A stretch of DNA of 64,000 nt from the NCBI RefSeq assembly GCF_026212465.1, contig NC_080052.1, positions 18,080,155-18,144,154 of the forward strand. The letters run 5' to 3'. The position numbers were made by a program, and so were the translations under genes. Shown piece after piece: positions 56,588 through 64,000 of this stretch; positions within the stretch are counted from its first letter, which is position 1; every line of letters starts with the position of its first letter. The notes beneath the pieces were generated by a model, which searched no databases, was not told the DNA's origin, and worked only from the letters and a program-made list of their open reading frames with translations. This DNA is from Amaranthus tricolor (Eukaryota > Streptophyta > Magnoliopsida > Caryophyllales > Amaranthaceae).

Positions 56588-57903
56588 ACCCAGTGTATCC
56601 TACCGATAGAAAACTATGGTCAGGGTCTGGGGAGGGAAAGAAGGCGGCAATTCATACCCATAAAGGAGAACGCTGCCAAAGAGTCCCTCAACTCAAAAGA
56701 TCAAGAGGTTCTTGCAATGAAAAGGATTGGGTGAACTTGAGGCTAGCTCCGCAAGCTTGTATCTTATTACATAAGATTAACCCTTGAACATAAAATAAAA
56801 TAAAGGCAGCATATAAATAAAATAAATATAAAAAGGTACTGATAATGATAGTAATAAAAACGAGTAAAAGCCAAAGAACAAAAACACCAACAGGTAAGCG
56901 AAATAGAATCAGAAGTCTAAAACATGAATAAGGCGTCTCCAACTAACCATATCTCTAGTTAGGTCCTTAGAGAGGTGTAACTCGTGCAAGTCAATTTTTA
57001 TCTGGTCCTCCCAAGTTCTTCTAGGTCTTCCTCGATCCTTCTTACCCTCTACTATGATGGTTTCTATCCTCCTCACGGGAGCGTCAAAAGTCTTTCTCTG
57101 CACATGTCCAAACCATCTTAATCTATTTTCGAGCATTTTTGCTGAAATAGGAGCAACCCCTAGTTTCTCTCTAAACTTCTGGTTCCTAATTTTATCCCTC
57201 AAAGTGATCTCATGACTAAGGCGGTATTTATATTGGGTTTTGGGCAACTTTTAATTCATAAGTTGTATGAAAAAGAGTGTTACGAGTATAGAAGAAGGTT
57301 AACTTGTGTAAATGATTTAGAATGTGTAAGTGAATGTGTAAGAGTTGGAGTGTGTAAGGGATTAGTGTAGAAGAAGGTTAGCTTGTGTAAGTCATGAACA
57401 TTATGGGTTAAATAGAAAGGATTTTTGTTCATCAAATTTTTGTTTTAGTACGTACAAGTGAATATACTTTAGAATAATGTGTAAATTTAATCATGAAAAT
57501 ATGCTAGTTTACTTATAATATTTTGTTTAAAACTATACTTAAATTTAATAATAAATATACAGCTCATTTTTAGGTGTAAAATAATTAAATCAAAATTATA
57601 AGGTTAAAATAATAAGTAGTAATTTTAGTTTAAGGAAGGAAAATTAAAACGTAACGTTTTACAAAACCGTAAATATAATAATAAAATTTTACTTTTCGTA
57701 ATATGAAATAATATTTTAGTGCTGATAAAAAACATTTTATACAAAATAATATTTTAAAGTTTAATATTTGAAAGAAATTACAACATCAAAAAAAGATTTA
57801 GAAATTAAAGATAGTTTAAATTGGATAACCAAAGAATTAAGATTTTGAATCGAATATTCGGAATAATAAATCGGAATATTAAGATAAAAATTTTGAGTCT
57901 GTT
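55419..57903 (-). repeat. truncated second copy of the 25389-28886 LTR, split by a LINE
   Basis: Collinear with about 26966-28884 of the gypsy LTR, with substitutions and small indels throughout (for example TATTTTGTACTAAATAGTGA at the start of both and TTAATATTTGAAAGAAATTA near the end). Its left 1.6 kb is missing and the right end stops at TCTGTTA without the final CA. The difference in length is explained by the LINE at 56555-57201. Confidence 0.88.
56555..57201 (-). mobile_element. RTE-type LINE 3' end, with 16-bp target duplication
   Basis: On the minus strand a frame (57247-56909) reads LRDKIRNQKFREKLGVAPIS, ENRLRWFGHVQRK and DRGRPRRTWEDQIKIDL, the C-terminus of a plant RTE-like reverse transcriptase, with its 3' UTR and a (ATG)n tail ending at 56555. 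The flanks AAGTGATCTCATGACT at 56539-56554 and 57202-57217 are identical. The related LTR at 28136-28152 has the uninterrupted site, confirming a clean insertion. 5'-truncated, so inactive. Confidence 0.92.
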
Positions 57904-59160
57904 AGATGTTGTTTTACAAAACCCATGCCTTTTAACACATCACACAATACTTAATAAAATAGAAAACGCAGATGACAACTTCAATTATTTAATTGCACTT
58001 TTTTTTTCTTCAGAACATCATTTTTTTTAATTAATGCTACAATTTTACGCCCCAATTTAATTTCCTTTGAAAACGACGATGTATTAGAGTTCGAACAATG
58101 TGTTTCAAACTCCAATATTGCCAAGATCGAGTGTATGAAGTTTTAGTGACAAACAAATTACGCTATCAATGATATCAATGTTTGTAGGAGAAAATAAAGC
58201 AATAAAACGACACAAAGATTTAACGAGGTTCACTCAACTAAGGCTACGTCCTCCGGTGTGTAGTATCTCTTATATTATCAAAAGGAGTTCAAAGAACTCA
58301 CAAATATGGAGAATTACAATAGAGAAGAGATATAGGCTAGTGTTTAGTTTGGGGTGTATTTGTGGATTGATTACAATGTGAGTATGAGAGCTCTATATAT
58401 AGTACTAGATACAAGAATATCAATAGCTCTCTTGAATACAATATTAATATAGGGTAATGAATAATATGAAATAATTCCAAGAACTTGAAAGGTCGAAAAA
58501 CAGCATCCCATGCACATCAGAGGATCCGCTCGACCAGATCAGAGAGCTCGCTCGGTCGAGCGAGTATCAGCTGCATTCTGGAGCATTCTGTCTGACCGCT
58601 CAACCTACCAATATGGCTCGCTCGGTCGAGCGGGTAGGTCGAGCGACCTCTCTGCTTCCTCTATTAGAATTCTGATCGAACTACCATAAAACAAGTCCTT
58701 TCTACTTCTTCATTAATCTTCATTAACACCCATAATTCCTCATGAATACTCTCCACATAATTACACCCATTTGGATTCCACAAACCAAGAGTCACACACA
58801 TACACACTTCAATTGTGCACTCAAGTCACACTAATCACAACATCCTTCACAACTCTTTTTTGTTGCATTTTTTTATCAGGTAGTGGGTTACTTTTTATTC
58901 CTTTTTTTTCGAGATATTCTTAAATATTGATTTAATCATTCAAACCTCTTTTTAAATTGGGTTCTATTTTTTGGGTGTGGATTGTGGACTTAGTGCTACT
59001 ATACTGGTACTGCTCGCTCGTTTTACTTAGCTTGAATAATTTTTTAATATTTATATAGTAATTGAAATTTTAAAGTATATGCTATATTGGATAATACAAG
59101 AAATATTGATAAAATTTGTTTCATAATTAATTAACAAAACGAGATTTTTTTACATAAATG
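57904..59160. mobile_element. LTR-like sequence with CTCGCTCG palindromes
   Basis: From about 58180 the sequence resembles a copia LTR (ACACAAAGATTTAACGAGG, GGCTACGTCCTCCGG), with a TATA-like CTCTATATATAG near 58391. At 58525-58650 it contains two copies of CTCGCTCG-GT-CGAGCG. Boundaries unclear. Confidence 0.45.
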
Positions 59161-59286
59161 GGCCGGGTCGGCCCGGGTAGAATGAACCCTTGACCCGCCC
59201 CGCCCCATTGTAAAATGTAATGCCACTCGACCCTACCCGTTAAGAAATTGCCCCGGACCGCCCCGACCCCATTGAACACTTCTACT
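59161..59286. mobile_element. hAT right-end fragment
   Basis: GC-rich CCGGGTCGGCCCGGG and GACCCGCCCCGCCCC repeats lead to TGAACACTTCTA (59275-59286), the same right-terminal motif as the hAT at 4137-4148. No matching left end was found. Confidence 0.5.
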
Positions 59287-59640
59287 AATAATATTTAGTT
59301 CTTTATTACTTGATTAATCTTTTGTAAAATAGTATACAAGTATTCGCGTTAATTAATATAATAAATTAAATAAGTATAAAAAAATGGATTTTTATGACTC
59401 TCTGATAATGAGGCCCTATGCTAGTTTCTAAATGCTAATCGACAACTATGGTAGAAATTACCTCAAAATGATGTTTCCATGGAAGAGGGAAGAGGGAGTT
59501 AATTACTAGCACTATGGTGTAGTACTCGTTGGAATATGTGGAACAGTACGTACTTGTTTTGCCAGAGCAATAGGTAAACAATGAATAAAGATTGAAGCTC
59601 AAAGTCTAATGTGGAAGAAGGAAGATGAAAGCTGGAATGT

Positions 59641-60512
59641 TGAGAGGAGAGGTGTATACCTAATTCAAGGATCACAAAGGAATTTAAGAGGGATGTTTAT
59701 GATGGTTCAAAGTGCAGGAAGTAAATATTCAAATACTTTCTCTGGTTTTTTTTAATAACTACAGGTAGTGATATTTCTCCTCACAAGATGTCATTATCTG
59801 TAGCAACTAATAAAATCCAGAGGAAGTATATGTAATGAATAAAAATAATAAATAAATAATCAAGACAAGGATTTAAGGTGGTTTACCAATCAATGGGCTA
59901 CATCTACCATCTAGCCTAGGATTTATATTAATATGTTTAAAGGATAAATACAAACTTGAGAGGAATTACAATGAATGTTGTGTAGAACAGAGGAGCTAAT
60001 TTAGGGAGAAAATAAAGCTAGAAAGGGTGATCTATGTATGAGACTTTGGTGCAAGTAATAAGGACCTAGGACTAAGGTATTCATAGGGGAGCATAATTTG
60101 TCAAGGTGGTAGCAGTTGAGTAAGAAAATACAACAAAACAACTAACAACAACATATGCAAACAGAGATCAAAAGCAGGGTTTGCAGCCTGCTCGACCTAG
60201 GCTTGGTTGAGAGTCGGTCAAGCGGTGGACGAGTGGCTGCTAGCAGCTCTCTGGTGCACTTTTTCTCCTTGCTACACGTTCCTTGGTCCCCTACTTCATC
60301 AATGCTCATTGGTACTTTTTATTCTAGCTCTGAATACTTGCTCTCCAAGCACAAACAAAGCCTGTATTAGTACAATGTAATAACTTGATTCCCATGCAAC
60401 CAATCACAAGTGTGTACTTTTGTCCACTTCTTATTTATCACTAACAAATATGATTAAGACTTTTAATCATGTTTTCATTACTTGGTGAACCAAGTCACCA
60501 ATAATCCTAACA
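59641..60512 (-). repeat. copia 3' LTR, 872 bp
   Basis: Starts TGAGAGGAGAGGTGTATACC and ends AATCCTAACA. The first 450 bp match 63442-63800 (for example GAGACTTTGGTGCAAGTAAT). On the minus strand the polypurine tract AAGTTAAGGAGGACAT adjoins it at 60513-60528. Confidence 0.85.
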
Positions 60513-60904
60513 ATGTCCTCCTTAACTTATGTTTTTTAAGTCCTAAAACTTCACTTTCAAGGTTCATCCAAAAATTTCACAAACATCTCTACCTAGGTAC
60601 ATCTCAACAAAAACAATATAAACATGTGCACGAAACATACAAAAGCATGATACAATGCCCTCTAAGGGCTCACAAAAGAGTATGATTAATTACCAACCAA
60701 GTCCATACAACCCATGGACTTATCAGGAGATATTGGGATTACATTCAAGTCATCAAAAGAAGTATCATGATCGATCACCATGCTTGGTTGAAGTAGTGGC
60801 ATCACAAACCAAACTAATTAAGGTTAAACCAACAAGATTATATAAGCCATCATCTCAATGTAACCTTTTAAGAACAACTTAGGACCCTAGCCAACCTTCA
60901 TAAC

Positions 60905-61761
60905 CAGGGGTGGACCTATATGTTAAGATGCCTGGGGTTGCCAAGGAAACCCGATAAATAAAAATTGCTTTTGCCTTGGTTTGAACCCACGATTTCTTAG
61001 ATAGAAAGCTTTATTGTAGTGTTGAAGGCCACTAGACCACATAAATTCACTTGCATTATCATGCAAACAAAAGTATATATGTCAATTGCTATGAAGTCCG
61101 TTCCATATTACTTGCTACATTTTTCATTTTTGAAAATTTTAATTTACTTGCTACATTTCTATTTTTAGCAATAAAACAACCATAATAATGACTACTTTAC
61201 TCCTATTTTTATACTACCCCATACCTCATTTATTTTTATATCTACCCTTATTTCATGAAATCCATCTGGGTTTTATTTTGGGTGTTAGATTTGCTTTAAA
61301 ACCCATTTGATGAAATCGAACAAAATCGACAGTTGGGTTTTGATTTGCTTTGCTATCTCTGATTGATAACACGTCTTCTGAAAGAGAAATATGGGTTTTA
61401 CTTTTGATTTTTAATTTGCTTTGAAACCCATTTCTAAAGTTGAACCAGAATAGAGGAAGTATAATATTTAATTGAAGGGAAAAGCCTTTAAAAAGGTTAA
61501 TTCTCTTTGCTCAATTGTTGTGCCATTGAGTTTGGTAGCAAGCAAAACAGAACAGAGGAAGTAATACTTTTTGACGTCCTGGAATTTAATTGAAACGACA
61601 ATTACAACATTTTTACTTTATATTTTTGCGTCTTTTATGTGGTCTCTAAATCATGTTTTATCAATGTAATACAAAATAAGTTTTAAGTTTAATCGTGCTT
61701 TATAATACATATTTAAAAAAAATTATGCAACCCCAATCCTAAAATCCGAGGTCTGCCCCTG
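60905..61761. mobile_element. small non-autonomous hAT element
   Basis: Ends CAGGGGTGGACCT and AGGTCTGCCCCTG are inverted with mismatches. Flanks TTCATAAC (60897-60904) and TGCATAAC (61762-61769) form an 8-bp target duplication with one mismatch. 857 bp, no coding content. Inserted in the copia internal region. Confidence 0.88.
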
Positions 61762-61769
61762 TGCATAAC

Positions 61770-62526
61770 TCCACCTTCACCAATATACCTAAAGCTTTCT
61801 TAATCTAAAGTACCAAGGGAAATTAAGTGCTTATTCATGCTTGGAACATGAAGGACTCTGACAATGTTCATATAAAAGGTTAATAGGATCGAGATTCTAC
61901 CTAGGATTGTTGAAGGGGTAGGATCGAAATTAATAGAATCGGATCGTAGCATTGTGTGATCCTACAAATATGCATTAATGTGCTTTAGATTACTGATAAT
62001 TGATTATATTTGTTCTCTTTTAAGTTTTAAGGTGTGAGTAAAGTCTTATTTGACTTCATTTATTATGTTTTGAAAAAAAATACTTTTAATAACTATTTTA
62101 AACTGCAAATCAAGAAAAATTTGAATTTCATAAGGGTTTCCCTAGAATTATTTTAATTATATATTTATAAGTAAGTGAAATCCATATTATATAAAAATAT
62201 TTTAAGATTGACTTCCCATGTAGAATCGAATTGTTCGATTGTTGGATCGTGGAATCGTTTTATGATCCTACCACCTAAATGTTTGAGCTAATTAGGATTT
62301 AATGATTCTACTACATTAAGATCATACCTACGATCCGAATCGATCGCTTATTTTTGGATCGTAAGATCATTGAATCCTATATCAAAATCGGGATTCTAAT
62401 AACTATCATCGAACATAATGATTCTAACATATCCTATATCAACTATCAAACAACTAACCTCATTGCCCATAGTGACTTCTCTTCCATCAACCTTTTGATA
62501 AGTTTTGAAGAAATTAGAGATAGAAG
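61770..62526. other. copia internal region, unrecognised
   Basis: Contains inverted, GGATCGTAG / GATCCTA-rich sequence (61880-62400) that looks like a further small insertion, but no clear termini or target duplication could be set. Confidence 0.4.
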
Positions 62527-63351
62527 TCATGTGGCTAGGACACTGGCCGAATCCAAAACCCAAGAATCACTACCCTTATACTCACTAGTACCAACAAGAG
62601 CTTCAACATCATATTCTTCCTCAACATAACTAGCTTTAGCGGAACTAGTTCCTTTGGACTTACACTCATCAGATTGTTTGGATTCTAACTTCCAACAATC
62701 TCTCTCAAGAAGGCCTTTCTTTCTACAATAGTTACAATTCATGCCTCTCTTTTCTACTTGACTCCTTAATACACAGTGCATCTTTAGACTTAATGAACAA
62801 CTTTTATGCAAATTGAGAATCAATAAGGTCTTTTTGTGTTAAGGCCTTTCTAATATCCTTACTACACAATGTTTCTCTACCATACAACAAAGTCTCTCTA
62901 AAATGTTTATATAAAGGTAGTAGAGAACATAATAAGAGAAAGGCCAAGTCTTCATTATCAATTGAAACCTCAAAATTTTGCAAATCCAAAACAATAGGGT
63001 AGAACTCATCAAGATGAGGTTTCATAGGCTTACCTTCTTGCGATCAGAGATCGTATAATCTACTCTTTAAGAGTAATCGGTTGCTTACACTTTTGGCCAT
63101 GTAGAGTGATTCCAACTTCTCCTAAATCCTTTTTGAGGTTACCTCCTTTACAACTTCCCTCTAGACTTCATTGTGGAGGCAAAATTGTATGTCGGATAAA
63201 GCTTTTGCATTAATCTCTTCCCACTTAGCCTCATTAATACCAATGAGCTTCCATTGATCATCGTTAAGTGTTTATGAATAGCATTTGAATCAATATTTCT
63301 TTCATCTTTACTATCCATGATTGAATTTTGTGTACCTATCAAACTTCTCAA
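62527..63351 (-). pseudogene. copia gag and start of protease, broken
   Basis: Three minus-strand frames: 63351-63148 (gag start, with a SLVLMRLSGKRLMQKLYPT region), 63025-62804 (YKHFRETLLYGRETL and KDIRKALTQKDLI, the UBN2-type gag domain), and 62823-62527 with the CCHC knuckle CNYCRKKGLLERDCWKL and the copia protease lead WVLDSAS. The frames are shifted relative to each other, so it is dead. Confidence 0.8.
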
Positions 63352-63428
63352 AGTCTAACTTCATTATTGGCATCTTGGACTTCGAATGATCACCACTAAC
63401 ATCCCAAATAACCCAAAATAATCCTTAA

Positions 63429-63440
63429 CTCTGATACCAA
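63429..63440 (-). other. copia primer-binding site
   Basis: On the minus strand TTGGTATCAGAG, complementary to initiator-Met tRNA, one base from the LTR boundary at 63442. Confidence 0.85.
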
Positions 63441-63441
63441 T

Positions 63442-63800
63442 TGAAAGGAGAGGTGTATACCTCACTCAAGGATCACAAAATGAACTTTAGATGGATGTTT
63501 AAGATGTGTTAAAGTGTAGGAACTAAATGTGCAAGTATATATATTGAATGACAATTATAATGAAATAAGCAACACAAAAATTTAAGGAGGTTCACTAATC
63601 AAGGGCTACATCCACCATCCAGTCGCATTAATATTAATGTGTTAAAAGGAGAAATACAAACTTGAGAGGAATCACAATGAAGGCTATGTGTTGAAGCGAG
63701 GAGCTAATTTCGAGAGAAAACAAAGCTAGAATAAATGCTTTATGTATGAGACTTTGGTGCAAGTAATAAGGACCTACGACTCAGGTAGTCATAAGGGAGA
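63442..63800 (-). repeat. copia 5' LTR, interrupted
   Basis: Starts TGAAAGGAGAGGTGTATACC and parallels 59641 onward as far as CATAAGGGAGAATAA near 63800, then similarity stops. Confidence 0.8.
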
Positions 63801-64000
63801 ATAACGCGATGGACTCGCGAGGAAAAATATCTGCTAGTTTCCACGAGGGAATCTGCAACGACATTGTCTGTCATAATATATTGTGGCCGGGTTTGAGATG
63901 GTATAACCTTAGCAAAAGACGATATTGCGACAAATTGATTATCTCGTGAGTCCGTCGCTAAAGGTGTTTAGCTATGAAAATGGCGAGCAAACTAACCGTC
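63801..64000. mobile_element. unknown insertion at the window edge
   Basis: Sequence unrelated to the LTR, richer in CG (GCGATGGACTCGCGAGG, then CTCGTGAGTCCGTCGC as an inverted relative). Such CGTCGC/GCGACG repeats recall CACTA subterminal regions, but no CACTA terminus is visible here. Confidence 0.35.

Larger units (their letters stand above)
59641..64000 (-). mobile_element. Ty1/copia retrotransposon, degenerate, runs off the right edge
   Basis: Two related LTRs (59641-60512 and from 63442) in direct orientation, with a primer-binding site next to the right one and a polypurine tract next to the left one, so the element reads on the minus strand. Gag is recognisable (62527-63351); pol is almost absent. 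A hAT element lies at 60905-61761. Confidence 0.85.

Noticed and set aside
57900..59286. Complete hAT element ending at TGAACACTTCTA
   Set aside because: TAGATGTTGTTT near 57904 was tested as the left end, but it does not match the TIR and no shared 8-bp flank exists.
60960..61040. tRNA-like piece with GGTTTGAACCCACGA in the small hAT
   Set aside because: Only a B-box-like string; no cloverleaf could be drawn, so no tRNA is called.

Overview
The window is nuclear DNA of a flowering plant, almost certainly a eudicot: AT-rich, with spliced GT-AG genes, cytosolic-type plant NADP-malic enzyme, a plant-type RNA-dependent RNA polymerase, a plant U5 snRNA promoter element, and a dense layer of plant transposons (Ty3/gypsy, Ty1/copia, hAT, Mutator-like, Stowaway, RTE-type LINE). 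I do not claim a family or species.

Two host protein genes could be assembled exon by exon. (1) 4919-18701 (+): an RDR3/4/5-class (gamma clade) RNA-dependent RNA polymerase in 21 exons, about 1,027 residues. Every junction keeps phase except for one missing base in exon 5 (A run at 7197-7200), so as written the gene is frameshifted. One intron uses a GC-AG pair, and the catalytic motif is DLDGD. (2) 32504-41140 (+): a complete NADP-dependent malic enzyme, 19 exons and 584 residues, with no transit peptide and a 4.4-kb first intron loaded with retroelement debris. A third, broken, spliced gene at 52070-53790 (+) has the N-terminal domain seen in plant Ulp1-protease-family, transposon-associated proteins.

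Region by region: 1-4786 is a decayed Ty3/gypsy element on the minus strand whose 5' LTR (2375-4786) ends only 132 bp before the RDR start codon. That LTR holds a complete non-autonomous hAT element (2413-4148, perfect 8-bp target duplication) which carries a well-preserved U5 snRNA gene with its snRNA promoter. 4919-18701 is the RDR gene, with small transposon remnants in its introns. 19677-25317 is a Mutator-like element holding a broken MuDR-type transposase and a broken plant-mobile-domain gene, with arrays of 25-bp palindromes next to both termini. 25389-30534 is a gypsy element with one 3.5-kb LTR and one LTR reduced to about 217 bp. 32504-41140 is the malic enzyme. 41690-46752 is nested copia fragments, a solo LTR and a long-TIR element. 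46759-51349 is LTR-like sequence, a MITE with a third TIR copy and a 970-bp (AT)n tract. 52070-55140 is the Ulp1-associated gene remnant. 55419-57903 is a second, truncated copy of the 25389 LTR, split by a LINE. 59641 to the end is a copia element on the minus strand, with PBS and PPT, broken by a small hAT insertion.

The most unusual item is the U5 snRNA gene carried inside a mobile hAT element. The next is the intact-looking but frameshifted RDR gene wedged between transposons.
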